Source of the DNA: Mycobacterium conspicuum
Lineage (GTDB): Bacteria; Actinomycetota; Actinomycetes; Mycobacteriales; Mycobacteriaceae
Assembly (NCBI RefSeq): GCF_010730195.1
Contig: NZ_AP022613.1
Coordinates: 5,890,001-5,954,000 of the forward strand
Length of the DNA stretch: 64,000 nucleotides
Reading direction: 5' to 3'
Shown here: positions 19,920 through 28,689 of the stretch, in pieces
Numbering within the stretch: position 1 is the first letter of the stretch
Layout: the number at the start of each line of letters is the position of its first letter
Made by a program: the position numbers and the translations under genes
The notes under the pieces: generated by a model
Seen by the model: only the letters and a program-made list of their open reading frames with translations
Told to the model about the DNA's origin: nothing
Database searches by the model: none

Positions 19920-21140
19920 TCAGCGGATGGGCAGGCCCGTCAGCGCGCGCGAAATCACCAGGCGCTGGATCTCGCTGGTGCCCTCGAAGATGGTGAAGAT
20001 CTTGGCGTCGCGGTGCATCCGCTCCACGGGATAGTCGCGGGTGTAGCCGTTGCCGCCCAGGATCTGGATGGCCTCGTCGGTGACATAGACCGCGGTCTCG
20101 CTGGCCACCAGCTTGGCCATCGAGCCCTCGGCCGCGTCGAAGCTCAAGTTGTTGCGCGCCATCCAACCGGCGCGCCACACCAACAGCCGGGCCGCGTCGA
20201 TGCGGCTCTTCATGTCGGCCAGCTTGAACGCCACGGCCTGGAATTCACCGATCTTGCGGCCGAATTGCTCACGCTGGGAGGCGTATTCGAGGGCGTACTC
20301 GTAGGCGGCGCGCGCCACGCCGACGGCCATCGCGCCGACGGTCGGCCGGGTGCGCTCGAAGGTCTTCATCGCCGCCTGGCCGCCGGCGGAGGCGCCGGAT
20401 TTGACCCGGGCGATGCGGGCCTCGAACTTCTCCCGGCCGCCGAGGATCATGTCCTCGGGCAGGCGGACGTTGTCCAGCACCACCTCGGCGGTGTGCGAGG
20501 CGCGTATCCCGTGCTTCTTGAATTTCTGTCCCTGAGAAAGGCCTTCGGTGCCCGGCGGGATGACGAACGAGGCCTGACCGCGGGCGCCGAGTTCGGGATA
20601 CACCGAGGCCACCACGATGTGCACGTTGGCGATGCCGCCGTTGGTCGCCCAGGTCTTGGTGCCGTTGAGCACCCACTCGCGGGCCGCCTCGTCGTAGCTG
20701 GCGCGAGTGCGGATGGCGCCGACGTCGGAGCCTGCGTCGGGCTCCGAGGAACAGAACGCCCCGAGCTTGGGGTCGCCGGGTGTGCCGAACATGTCGGGCA
20801 GGAATCGGCCGATCTGTTCGGGAGTTCCGTTGCCCGCCAACGCCGCCGCGGCCAGCCCGGTGCCCAGGATGGACAGCGCGATGCCGGCGTCACCCCAGAA
20901 CATCTCCTCGAACGCGGTGAGCATGCCCAGCCCGCTCGGCTCGGCCGCCTGCTGCGCGAAGAAGTCGGGGGAGTAGAGGCCCACCTTGGCGGCCTCCTGG
21001 ATCACCGGCCACGGAGTCTCCTCGCGCTCGTCCCATTCTGCGGCGGCGGGCCGGATGACCTCGGCCGCGAACTGGTGCACCCAATCGCGGACCTCGATCA
21101 CGTCGTCGCTGAGTTGTAGTGAGAATGTCACAGCTTCCAT
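19920..21140 (-). CDS. acyl-CoA dehydrogenase
   Basis: This 406-residue FAD enzyme would catalyse alpha,beta-dehydrogenation of an acyl-CoA. Family features are CSSEPDAGSDVGAIRT, WVLNGTKTWATNGG, REQFGRKIGEFQAVAFKLAD, QILGGNGYTRDYPVERM and IFEGTSEIQ with the usual catalytic Glu. The ATG at 21140 is preceded by CAGGAGATGG. It lies directly downstream of the TetR gene at 21163-21792 on the same strand, with which it likely forms an autoregulated operon. The chain-length preference is unknown. Confidence 0.93.
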   Translation of the reverse strand: MEAVTFSLQLSDDVIEVRDWVHQFAAEVIRPAAAEWDEREETPWPVIQEAAKVGLYSPDFFAQQAAEPSGLGMLTAFEEMFWGDAGIALSILGTGLAAAALAGNGTPEQIGRFLPDMFGTPGDPKLGAFCSSEPDAGSDVGAIRTRASYDEAAREWVLNGTKTWATNGGIANVHIVVASVYPELGARGQASFVIPPGTEGLSQGQKFKKHGIRASHTAEVVLDNVRLPEDMILGGREKFEARIARVKSGASAGGQAAMKTFERTRPTVGAMAVGVARAAYEYALEYASQREQFGRKIGEFQAVAFKLADMKSRIDAARLLVWRAGWMARNNLSFDAAEGSMAKLVASETAVYVTDEAIQILGGNGYTRDYPVERMHRDAKIFTIFEGTSEIQRLVISRALTGLPIR

Positions 21141-21162
21141 CTCCTGAAATTCATTGTCGTGC

Positions 21163-21792
21163 TTAGTGTTTCGCAGATTCCCTGGTGACGGTGTACTGCG
21201 CGAGGACGCTGAGCGTTTGCTTGACCCAAGCCTCGAAGTAGCGGTCGTCGTCGATGTTGCCGGGCGTGCGGCCGGTGAGCGCTCGCAGCGTCGCGGCATA
21301 CGACAACGACCCGATCGCCACGGCCGCGGCCGCCTCCGGATCGGGGATGCAGGTTCGGCCCGAGCGGTTGGACGCGGCCAGTTCTTCGGCGAACCGCTGG
21401 TAGGCGTTGTCGGTGATGACCTGCCAGGTCTTCTCGTCGAGATCGCCGAGTTCGTCGGGCTCGCGCAGCATGACCTTGAGCAGTTCCTCGCTCTGGGTCA
21501 GGTTGCTCCAGATCAGCTCGCCCGCGGTGCGCACGGCCTGCTCGACGCTGCCCGGCGTACCGGCGTCGAATTGCTCGCGCGCGGCCACGATGCTGTCGGT
21601 GCGGTGTGCAACCGCGGCCTCCAGCAGTTCGCGTTTGGAGCCGAAGTGCTTGTAGAGCGCGCCCGACCCCGGAGCGAGGCCGGATGCCCGCTGGATGTCG
21701 GCCACCGACGTGGCCGCGTACCCCTTGGCGGCGAACAGCTGCAACGCCTCGGCCAGCAGGCGATCACGCCCGCGGGTGGGTTCTGGAGGCAT
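21163..21792 (-). CDS. TetR-family regulator of the downstream acyl-CoA dehydrogenase
   Basis: This regulator of about 209 residues has the HTH from RGRDRLLAEALQLFAAKGY to GALYKHFGSKRELLEAAV. Two starts are possible, GTG 21810 and ATG 21792. The 22-bp palindrome at 21794-21815 covers the GTG, so the ATG is preferred, but a leaderless GTG start cannot be excluded. The stop is 22 bases before the dehydrogenase ATG, suggesting an operon controlled by this protein. Confidence 0.9.
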   Translation of the reverse strand: MPPEPTRGRDRLLAEALQLFAAKGYAATSVADIQRASGLAPGSGALYKHFGSKRELLEAAVAHRTDSIVAAREQFDAGTPGSVEQAVRTAGELIWSNLTQSEELLKVMLREPDELGDLDEKTWQVITDNAYQRFAEELAASNRSGRTCIPDPEAAAAVAIGSLSYAATLRALTGRTPGNIDDDRYFEAWVKQTLSVLAQYTVTRESAKH

Positions 21793-21793
21793 A

Positions 21794-21815
21794 GGTGAGA
21801 GAGTACTCACTCACC
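21794..21815. promoter_or_regulatory. 22-bp palindromic TetR operator
   Basis: The sequence from GGTGAG to CTCACC is an inverted repeat centred on GTAC (GGTGAG-AGAGTACTCA-CTCACC) with a single mismatched pair. It sits at the 5' end of the tetR gene at 21163-21792, where a repressor would block transcription of tetR and the acyl-CoA dehydrogenase. Confidence 0.7.
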
Positions 21816-21863
21816 ATCGGAATGGCAAAGCTCGGATCGTGACGACGCCGCTCTGCCGGCTCG

Positions 21864-22268
21864 TTACGTCGTCACGGGCTGTGCGGCGGTGAGTTTGTCG
21901 AAGGCGTCGCGCGCGAGTTCGATCTCGGACATGTGCGCGTATGCCCAGCCGCGGATCGCGTCGACCGCCTCGGTCAGGCTCTGCCCCAACGGCGTCAACC
22001 GGTACTCCACCGTCACGGGCACGGTCGGGTAGACCGTCCTGGTCACGAGGCCGTCGCGCTCGAGTGCCCGCAGCGTCTGCGTGAGCATCTTCTGACTCAC
22101 GCCCTCGATCCGACGGCGCAGCTCGGAAAACCGCAGGGGCTGCTCGCCTTCCAGCACGGTGATGACGAGCATCGCCCACTTGTCGGCGATGCGGGCGATT
22201 ACCTGGCGAGTCGGGCACTGCGCCTTCAGCGCGTCCCAGCGGACGGCGGTGGTCCCTATGGTTTTCAT
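21864..22268 (-). CDS. HxlR-family transcriptional regulator
   Basis: This 134-residue winged-helix protein has CPTRQVIARIADKWAMLVI, EGEQPLRFSELRRRIEGVSQ and MLTQTLRALERDGLVTR, the classic HxlR core. HxlR regulators often sense electrophiles or quinones and control neighbouring oxidoreductases. It is divergent from the MDR quinone-reductase-like gene, 66 bases away, so that operon is its likely target. Confidence 0.92.
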   Translation of the reverse strand: MKTIGTTAVRWDALKAQCPTRQVIARIADKWAMLVITVLEGEQPLRFSELRRRIEGVSQKMLTQTLRALERDGLVTRTVYPTVPVTVEYRLTPLGQSLTEAVDAIRGWAYAHMSEIELARDAFDKLTAAQPVTT

Positions 22269-22278
22269 TAGGTACCTA
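22269..22278. promoter_or_regulatory. TAGGTACCTA palindrome at the HxlR start
   Basis: A perfect 10-bp palindrome abuts the HxlR start codon (ATG at 22268, minus strand) within the divergent promoter region. GTAC-centred palindromes are common for HxlR-type regulators, so this may be the autoregulatory site. It is short, so chance cannot be excluded. Confidence 0.4.
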
Positions 22279-22334
22279 TACCACAAATTAGTGCTCTCTT
22301 CCCAGTGGAGAGTTAGCCGCATACGGTTCCCAAC

Positions 22335-23267
22335 ATGAAGGCATTCGCTATTGCTCGCGACGATGCTCCGGCGATCGAGATGGTCGAGGTCGAGACACCA
22401 ACCCCGAAAGTCAACGAGGCGGTTATCGCGGTGAGCGCGTACTCGCTCAACCGAGGCGAGACGTTCCTGCTCGAGCGCGAACCCGCTGGCTGGCGTCCCG
22501 GCAAGGACATTTCGGGGACGGTGGTCACCGCGTGCGCCGACAGCAGCGGGCCGGCCGTCGGAGCGCGGGTCGTCGCCCACGTCGACGCGGGCGGCTGGGC
22601 CGAGCTGGTGGCGGTGCGCTCGGATCGGCTGGTCGAGCTCCCCGATGACGTATCCCATACCGATGCGGCGACGCTTCCGCTCGCCGGGCTGACCGCGCTC
22701 CGGCTGCTGCGGGTAGCCGGACCGCTCTACGGCCGCACCGTGCTACTGACCGGCGCGTCCGGGGGCGTCGGCCATTTCTTCGTCGAGCTGGCCGCCGCCC
22801 AGGGAGCGCGGGTGACCGCCGTGACGTCCAGTCAGGAACGCGGCCAGCGCCTCCTCGAGCTAGGCGCGCACGCGATCGTCACCGACGTGCGGCTCGCGCG
22901 CGGTCCGTTCGAGGTCGTGCTCGACTCGGTCGGCGGGGACACGACGCAGGCCGCCTGGCGCACGCTCACCCCGGAGGGAACCTTCGTCTGGTTCGGACAG
23001 GCGAGCAGGACCCCGTCGAGCCTGGACTTCTTCGACTGGTCGGGCGGACTGAACGCGACGCTGCGCAAGTTCCACTACCTCGAGCCCGTCGACCGGGTCA
23101 AGGAGGACCTGTCCACGCTGGTCGATCTCGTGGCAGCGGGTCGGCTGACACCCGAGATCGGCTTTCGCGGCCACTGGACACAAACCGAGGACGCGATCGA
23201 GCAGCTGCTCGCCCGCCGCCTGCGCGGCCATGCCGTGCTCGCACTCACCAACCCGGAAAGGAACTGA
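22335..23267 (+). CDS. zinc-independent MDR oxidoreductase (quinone-reductase-like)
   Basis: This 310-residue medium-chain dehydrogenase/reductase has a GroES-like N terminus (FAIARDDAPAIEMVEVETPT) and a Rossmann motif TGASGGVGHFFVELAAAQGA near residues 138-157. No structural zinc cysteine cluster is visible, which fits NADPH:quinone oxidoreductase or enoyl reductase members. It heads an operon with the SRPBCC gene one base downstream and an esterase. The HxlR gene is divergent. Confidence 0.87.
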   Translation: MKAFAIARDDAPAIEMVEVETPTPKVNEAVIAVSAYSLNRGETFLLEREPAGWRPGKDISGTVVTACADSSGPAVGARVVAHVDAGGWAELVAVRSDRLVELPDDVSHTDAATLPLAGLTALRLLRVAGPLYGRTVLLTGASGGVGHFFVELAAAQGARVTAVTSSQERGQRLLELGAHAIVTDVRLARGPFEVVLDSVGGDTTQAAWRTLTPEGTFVWFGQASRTPSSLDFFDWSGGLNATLRKFHYLEPVDRVKEDLSTLVDLVAAGRLTPEIGFRGHWTQTEDAIEQLLARRLRGHAVLALTNPERN

Positions 23268-23268
23268 G

Positions 23269-23772
23269 ATGACCACCAATGACAAGGCACTCGCGGTGCG
23301 CTGGCCGATGGCCCATGCTCCCGACCTGGCGTCGATCCACGTCGCCAACCGAACCTTGACCACCGCGGATCCCGAGCTCGTCTGGGCCTGGCTGACCCGC
23401 CCCGATCAGTGGCATCGCTACTACGCCAACGCCAAGCGCATCCGCCACCGCTCCGGCCCGTGGCCGCGCCTTGGGCTCGGCAGCCGATTCTCGTGGATCA
23501 CCTTCGGGGCGCTGGTGACAACCGAGATCACCGAGTTCGAGCCGTATCAGCGCCTTGCCTGGACTGGTGCCGGCCTCGGCGCGACCGCGCATCACGCGTG
23601 GCTGCTCGAGGCCGGCGCACCTGAGTGGCAGCTGGTGACCGAGGAGACCCAGAGCGGCTTCCTTCCGGCCCTGCTCCGGCCCGTCATGCGGCCGGCGATG
23701 CTGCGTCAGCACCAGCGCTGGATCGAGCAGCTCGCCCGGCTCGCCGAAAGCGGTGAGAGGCCACCCAATTGA
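23269..23772 (+). CDS. SRPBCC (START-like) family protein
   Basis: This 167-residue protein fits the polyketide cyclase/START-like fold: VANRTLTTADPELVWAWLTRPDQW near the start, WITFGALVTTEITEFEPYQRLAWTG, and a long C-terminal helix (MRPAMLRQHQRWIEQLARLAE). Such proteins bind small hydrophobic ligands. The ATG is one base after the MDR stop, so the two are coupled. The specific role is unknown. Confidence 0.82.
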   Translation: MTTNDKALAVRWPMAHAPDLASIHVANRTLTTADPELVWAWLTRPDQWHRYYANAKRIRHRSGPWPRLGLGSRFSWITFGALVTTEITEFEPYQRLAWTGAGLGATAHHAWLLEAGAPEWQLVTEETQSGFLPALLRPVMRPAMLRQHQRWIEQLARLAESGERPPN

Positions 23773-24821
23773 CCACATTTGACGCGTCGACGATTATCGG
23801 CGACGTTCTAGCCATGACGCTCACAACCGGTGCTGCGCGGGCATCGCTGCTGGGTACCCTGGCGGCGATCGCCGTCGTCGGCGGGGGACTTGCCAGGCGA
23901 CGCAGGCTGCTCGCGCCGATACCTCGTGAGTTGCGGATCCCGCTGCTGTATCTGCAAATGAGCGTCAACAGCTCGGCGGCGCTGGCCGTCATGCGCCGCG
24001 TGTGGTCGCGGCCGCGCGGCGCCGTCAGACCCGGCATCCGGATGGAGCAGCGCACCCTCGGCGCGGGATCGGACGTGTTCAGCTACGAGTCGCCCTCGCG
24101 AACCCGGCCCAGCGGCGCGGTGCTGTGGATACACGATGGCGGCACGGTGATGGGCGCCGCGCGTCAGGATCACGCGTGGTGCGCTCGGCTGGCCGACGAG
24201 CTCGGGGCACTGGTAGTCAGCGTCGATTATCGGCTGGCACCTGAGCATCCGTTTCCGGCCGCGCTCGACGACTGCCACGCCGCGCTGCGTTGGCTGTGCG
24301 ACAACGCCGGCGAGCTCGGGGTTGATCCGGGTCGGATCGCGGTCGCGGGGGCGAGCGCCGGCGGCGGGCTTGCTGCGGTGCTTGCGCAGCGCGCCCACGA
24401 CACCGGGAACCCGGTCTGCTTTCAGCTGTTGGTCTACCCGATGCTCGACGACCGCACCGCCCTGCGGGCCGCGCCGCGGGACCGCGCATACACCTGGACG
24501 CCGGGATCCAACACCTACGCCTGGACGGCCTATCTCGGGCATTCGCCCCGCCTGGACGACGACCGTGCGTACATCGCCGCGTCACGACGTGCGGACCTGG
24601 CGGGTCTGCCGCCCGCGTGGATCGGCGTCGGCGACCTGGACCTCTTTTATCCCGAGGATGTTGCCTACGCCCGGCGGCTCGACGCGGCAGGGGTGGACTG
24701 CCAACTGCACGTCGAACCCGGGATGTATCACGCCGCCGACGTGTTCCTCGACGGCAAGGCACCCTCGATGAAGCGGTTTCGCGAGGAGATGGTGCGCGTC
24801 CTGGATTCGGCACTGCGATGA
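23769..24821 (+). CDS. alpha/beta hydrolase, hormone-sensitive-lipase family
   Basis: This 350-residue esterase has the oxyanion motif HDGG (HGGG variant), the nucleophile elbow GASAGGG, and a plausible Asp and His in WIGVGDLDLFYPED and GMYHAADVF. A hydrophobic N-terminal segment (GTLAAIAVVGGGLARRRR) suggests membrane association. The frame starts at TTG 23769, overlapping the previous stop by four bases; ATG 23814 is an alternative. It closes the MDR-SRPBCC-esterase operon. Confidence 0.85.
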   Translation: MTTFDASTIIGDVLAMTLTTGAARASLLGTLAAIAVVGGGLARRRRLLAPIPRELRIPLLYLQMSVNSSAALAVMRRVWSRPRGAVRPGIRMEQRTLGAGSDVFSYESPSRTRPSGAVLWIHDGGTVMGAARQDHAWCARLADELGALVVSVDYRLAPEHPFPAALDDCHAALRWLCDNAGELGVDPGRIAVAGASAGGGLAAVLAQRAHDTGNPVCFQLLVYPMLDDRTALRAAPRDRAYTWTPGSNTYAWTAYLGHSPRLDDDRAYIAASRRADLAGLPPAWIGVGDLDLFYPEDVAYARRLDAAGVDCQLHVEPGMYHAADVFLDGKAPSMKRFREEMVRVLDSALR

Positions 24822-24864
24822 TGAGGCCCGGGGATCGGGTTCAACGGCGAACAGGAGCAGACAG

Positions 24865-25884
24865 ATGGTGGCGGCAGTAACTCTCGGCGACGGATTGACC
24901 GTCAGCGCAATGGGATTCGGCGCGATGGTGCTGAGCAAGTCATACGGCGAATCCGACGACGCCGCGGGGCTGGCCACGCTGAACCATTGCCTGGATCTCG
25001 GTGTGACGTTCATCGATACCGCCAACGTCTACGGTGCCGGCGACAACGAGCGGCTGATCGCCAACGTGCTGGCCGACCGTCGCGACGAGGTGACCCTCGC
25101 GACGAAGTTCGGCATCGTCGGCAACCCCGCCAGTCGCGCCGCCAGCGGGGCCGCCGGCGGCCCGCAAGCCCGCGGGGATGCCGACTACGTCCGGCAGTGC
25201 ATCGACGAAAGCCTGCAGCGGCTGAACACCGACGTCGTTGATTTGTACTACATGCACCGCCGCGACCTGAGCCTGCCGATCGAGGAGACGGTCGGCGCGA
25301 TGGCGGAATTGGTGCGCGCCGGCAAGGTGCGCCATCTGGGATTGTCGGAGGTCACCGCCGACGAGCTGCGCGCGGCGGTCGCGGTGCACCCGATTGCCGC
25401 AGTGCAAAGCGAATGGTCGGTGTGGAGCCGCGACGTCGAGCGCAACGTGGTGCCGGCCGCCGCGGAGCTCGGTGTCGGGTTCGTCCCGTATTCGCCCTTG
25501 GGACGAGGGTTTTTAACCGGAACCATTCGCTCGGCGACGGACCTGGCCTCCGAGGTTGACTTCCGCCGCCGAATGCCGCGATTCGCCGAGGGCGCGCTGG
25601 ACGCCAACCTTTCGGTCGTCGAGGTCATCGAATCCATCGCTGCCGAGCAGGGTGCGACCGCCGCACAGGTGGCGTTGGCGTGGCTGCGCTACCGCGCTGA
25701 CGAGCTTGGCGTGGCCTCGGTGCCTATCCCGGGCACCCGGCGGCCGGAGCGGGTCGAGGAGAATCTCGGTTCGTTGTCGGTGACGCTGACGCCCGAGCAG
25801 CTCGTCGCGCTCGACGCGACGAACGAGCTGGTATCCGGCGGACGATCCGTGTTTCCCGAGTGGGTGTCGTCGGCTCGCGAATAG
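24865..25884 (+). CDS. aldo/keto reductase
   Basis: This 339-residue NADPH-dependent reductase of the AKR fold has VTFIDTANVYGAGDNE (catalytic Asp and Tyr), LATKFG (Lys), YYMHRRD (His) and the C-terminal cofactor motif PIPGTRRPERVEENL. AACAGGAGCAG precedes the ATG. It lies 43 bases after the esterase and may be part of the same transcript. Carbonyl substrates cannot be predicted. Confidence 0.92.
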   Translation: MVAAVTLGDGLTVSAMGFGAMVLSKSYGESDDAAGLATLNHCLDLGVTFIDTANVYGAGDNERLIANVLADRRDEVTLATKFGIVGNPASRAASGAAGGPQARGDADYVRQCIDESLQRLNTDVVDLYYMHRRDLSLPIEETVGAMAELVRAGKVRHLGLSEVTADELRAAVAVHPIAAVQSEWSVWSRDVERNVVPAAAELGVGFVPYSPLGRGFLTGTIRSATDLASEVDFRRRMPRFAEGALDANLSVVEVIESIAAEQGATAAQVALAWLRYRADELGVASVPIPGTRRPERVEENLGSLSVTLTPEQLVALDATNELVSGGRSVFPEWVSSARE

Positions 25885-25897
25885 GCGGTGGGTGCGC

Positions 25898-26272
25898 TTA
25901 GCCGAACGCGCTGGTGATGGCCGCCATGTCGAAATAGTCGCGCCATGCCGCGATCTGCCCGTCAACGACTTCGAATACACCCATCACCGGCAGCGGAATA
26001 TCCTCGCCGCCCTGGCGGCGCATCACATCGGTGCGCTCGTTCATCACGATTCCGTCGCTGCTGACCTGCCGATGGATTTGGAAATCGATGCCGTCGAATG
26101 CCGCCAGGAACCCGGCGATGAACTCCTTAATCGCCGCACGGCCATGCACCGCCGCCATTGGAATATTGTGGTACACAGCATCTTCGGTGAAGTAACTGGC
26201 CAGCTTTTCCGGATCGGGTGACGCCCACAGCTTGCAGAATTCCGTAACTAGGTCACCCGGCGTGCGCGTCAT
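25898..26272 (-). CDS. limonene-1,2-epoxide-hydrolase-like protein (NTF2/SnoaL fold)
   Basis: This 124-residue protein shows all residues of the limonene epoxide hydrolase active site by motif. VYHNIP supplies the Tyr-x-Asn pair, MNERTDVM the Arg-x-Asp pair, and AAWRDYFDM the final Asp. The layout also resembles mycobacterial EphG. It would add water to an epoxide; the substrate is unknown. ATG 26272 is chosen, as 14 extra codons upstream look unlike the family. It is convergent with the aldo/keto reductase. Confidence 0.78.
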   Translation of the reverse strand: MTRTPGDLVTEFCKLWASPDPEKLASYFTEDAVYHNIPMAAVHGRAAIKEFIAGFLAAFDGIDFQIHRQVSSDGIVMNERTDVMRRQGGEDIPLPVMGVFEVVDGQIAAWRDYFDMAAITSAFG

Positions 26273-26349
26273 GCGTCGATAAAACGGTAAACACCAACAG
26301 ATGTCAACACCCATCCGCGCAGGTAATCGAACCGTTAGGCTGCCGGGTT

Positions 26350-26538
26350 ATGAATACGAGGTGGGAGTACAGCTGGTTCACGACCGGTACGCATCACGAT
26401 GAGAACACCGTCCTGGGATGGGCGATGGAAAGAGCGAATCACTTTGGTGCGGACAGGTGGGAGTTGGTCAACTTCCAGCTCCGAGAGAATGGCGACCAGG
26501 TGTTCATTATGGCGATGATGAAGCGGCCCTATCCCTAG
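26350..26538 (+). CDS. small DUF4177-like protein
   Basis: This 62-residue protein begins MNTRWEYSWFTTG and has ERANHFGADRWELVNFQ, resembling the WEY...LNxLGxxGWELV pattern of DUF4177 proteins. It ends with FIMAMMKRPYP. The gene stands alone between the epoxide-hydrolase-like gene and the cutinase. Function is unknown. Confidence 0.65.
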   Translation: MNTRWEYSWFTTGTHHDENTVLGWAMERANHFGADRWELVNFQLRENGDQVFIMAMMKRPYP

Positions 26539-26664
26539 CTCGGGCTGCCTGAGGTACCAATGTAAACCGCTGGTGGACACTGTCTTTCCCACCACGTCTC
26601 GCCGAAATTGTCGTCACCTGACGGGGGGCTGCCCGATTCGGCCGCGATATGTCAGCATTAGGAC

Positions 26665-27354
26665 GTGAACGCACGCTATTTCCCTCGTTTGGCGGCCGCC
26701 GCAGTGGCCCTCGCGGCGCTACCGATAAACCCGCTTTTCACTACCTCCGCTTTCGCTGCTCCCTGTCCCGACGTTGAGGTGACGTTCGCCCGCGGCACCG
26801 ACGAGCCACCCGGCGTCGGCGGGGTCGGGCAGGCGTTCATCGGTTCGCTGCGCTCGCAGGTCGGGGGCCGGACCCTCGGCGTGTATGCCGTCAACTACCC
26901 CGCCAGCGACGATCTCGCGCCATCCGCATCCGCCGGTGCCGTCGATGCGCACGCCCACGTGCGGGACATGGTTGCGACCTGTCCCAACACCAAGCTGGTG
27001 CTCGGCGGATACTCCCAGGGCGCGGGCGTGATCGACCTGACCACCATCAGCCGAGCACCGATTCTGGGCCTGAACCCCGACATACTCACCGCGGACGAGG
27101 CGGCTCACGTCGCCGCGGTCGCCACCTTCGGCAACCCGTCGGACAGAATCCTGGGGGCGCCGGTCAACGTGGTCAGCGACTGGTACGGGGCGAAGGCCAT
27201 CGACTTGTGCGCTCCCGGCGATCCGGTGTGCACCCCGGGCGGGCCGGCCCTGACGCTGCCGTCACACGACGAGCTGTTCTCCCCGGTCCACCTTTCCTAT
27301 CAGCAGTCCGGGATGCCCGCGCAGGCCGCGACTTTCGTGGTCGGCCATCTCTAG
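26665..27354 (+). CDS. secreted cutinase-family esterase
   Basis: This 229-residue protein has an N-terminal signal peptide (NARYFPRLAAAAVALAALP to SAFA-AP) and mature cutinase features: CPDVEVTFARGT, nucleophile elbow GGYSQGA, CAPGDPVC with catalytic Asp, and a His near SPVHLSY. Mycobacterial cutinase-like proteins hydrolyse lipid esters and some are phospholipases. GTG 26665 follows a weak ribosome site. Its stop overlaps the convergent Rieske gene by four bases. Confidence 0.92.
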   Translation: MNARYFPRLAAAAVALAALPINPLFTTSAFAAPCPDVEVTFARGTDEPPGVGGVGQAFIGSLRSQVGGRTLGVYAVNYPASDDLAPSASAGAVDAHAHVRDMVATCPNTKLVLGGYSQGAGVIDLTTISRAPILGLNPDILTADEAAHVAAVATFGNPSDRILGAPVNVVSDWYGAKAIDLCAPGDPVCTPGGPALTLPSHDELFSPVHLSYQQSGMPAQAATFVVGHL

Positions 27355-28685
27355 CCTCCCGTCATCCGTCCGGATTCGGGCAGATCGAGGTAACGCTCGA
27401 GATTGCGGTGCATGTTGATCACGCGCCGCTCCTCGTTGGACAGCACCAGATGGGTGAAACCGGGCTGGTGCACGCCGCGCTGTAGTCCCGCGAGCACCCG
27501 GATGTCCTGAGTGATCACCAGGCCGGGTTCGGCTTCCCCGGCGGTGGTGCGAATATCCGTCGGCTTGTTGTACGGTGCGCCCGGCGGCATGTGCGTCATC
27601 AAGAACATCACCAGCTCGCCCTGGTCGGGGGTCGCGTCGGGGTGCGGGCGGGGATGCGAGCACATGACGGTCAGGTGGTCGGCGTTCACCAGCAGCGTCA
27701 TGTTCGGGAACACGTTGTACTGGTGCAGCCGGGTGATCCGGTCGGTGTCGGCCCAGTCCAGATCGACCCCGCGCTCGGCGGCAAAAGCCTTGGTGCGTGC
27801 GGCGATCAGATCCTGTACCGTCTGACCGGGCTGGCGCTCGTCGGCGGGGAACGGCGTGCCTTCGGCCGCTCCCATCAGCGCGCCCTGCGTGTAAACGTAA
27901 GCGTCCCAAACCTCTTCGTCGCTCAACGCACCGTCAAACCGCGGGCTTTGCACCCCGTAGGGCTGGTCGGACTTGCCGGTGTGGCCCCAAATCTGTTGCG
28001 GTGCATGAATGTCGTCGACGCAGCGCAGCAACTCCGGATGCAGCGTCTGAATGTGGTAGGTCTCGCTGTAGCCGTCGGCGATGGTCTTCCAGTTCGCGTC
28101 CACCTCGACGGTCAGCGTGGCGTAGCAGCGGAAGTCGCCGAGATTGCACCAGGCCAGATCGTCGGGCACCGCCTCCAGGTAGTCGAGCAGCGGCATCGCG
28201 TCCATGTCGAGGTTGACGAAGACCAGTCCCTGCCAAACGTCCACGCGCGCCGGCAGCAGCGGGAAGTCGGACATCCGCAGCGCACCGAAGCCCTTGCGGT
28301 TGGGCACCCGCCTGAGCGCGCCGGCCAGGTCCCAGGTCCAGCCGTGATAGCCGCATTTGAGTTCGCGCAGCCCCGATCCCGAGCCGGCGCACAGGGAGTT
28401 GCCGCGGTGGCGACAGACGTTCTGGAAGGCGCGCAGCACCCCGTCGTCGCCGCGGACGATCAGCACCGCGTATGGGCCGCAACGGTATTCGAAATAGTCG
28501 CCCGCTTCGGCCACATGGTCCACCATGCACGCGAGCTGCCACACCTTCGGCCACATCCGCTCGATCTCCAGCGCCGCGAATGCCGGCGCGTAGTACCGTT
28601 CGGCGGGCACCAGGGTCGGTGACGCGGGCGGGGTGCCGATCGCGTCCTCGTCGCGGGCGCGGGTCGGGTTCCCGGCGACCGTCAT
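27351..28685 (-). CDS. Rieske non-heme iron oxygenase, large subunit
   Basis: This 444-residue ring-hydroxylating-type oxygenase has Rieske ligands Cys91, His93, Cys111 and His114 (CRHRG...CGYHGWTWD). The catalytic iron motif DGYSETYHIQTLH supplies the two histidines. It follows the D-aminoacylase-like gene by four bases on the same strand, so the two are in one operon. Reductase and ferredoxin components are not in the window. The substrate is unknown. Confidence 0.92.
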   Translation of the reverse strand: MTVAGNPTRARDEDAIGTPPASPTLVPAERYYAPAFAALEIERMWPKVWQLACMVDHVAEAGDYFEYRCGPYAVLIVRGDDGVLRAFQNVCRHRGNSLCAGSGSGLRELKCGYHGWTWDLAGALRRVPNRKGFGALRMSDFPLLPARVDVWQGLVFVNLDMDAMPLLDYLEAVPDDLAWCNLGDFRCYATLTVEVDANWKTIADGYSETYHIQTLHPELLRCVDDIHAPQQIWGHTGKSDQPYGVQSPRFDGALSDEEVWDAYVYTQGALMGAAEGTPFPADERQPGQTVQDLIAARTKAFAAERGVDLDWADTDRITRLHQYNVFPNMTLLVNADHLTVMCSHPRPHPDATPDQGELVMFLMTHMPPGAPYNKPTDIRTTAGEAEPGLVITQDIRVLAGLQRGVHQPGFTHLVLSNEERRVINMHRNLERYLDLPESGRMTGG

Positions 28686-28689
28686 GGCT

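Noticed and set aside
26335..26595. Minus-strand small frame overlapping the DUF4177-like gene
   Set aside because: The plus-strand 62-residue protein has a family-like pattern and a sensible start. The minus frame does not.
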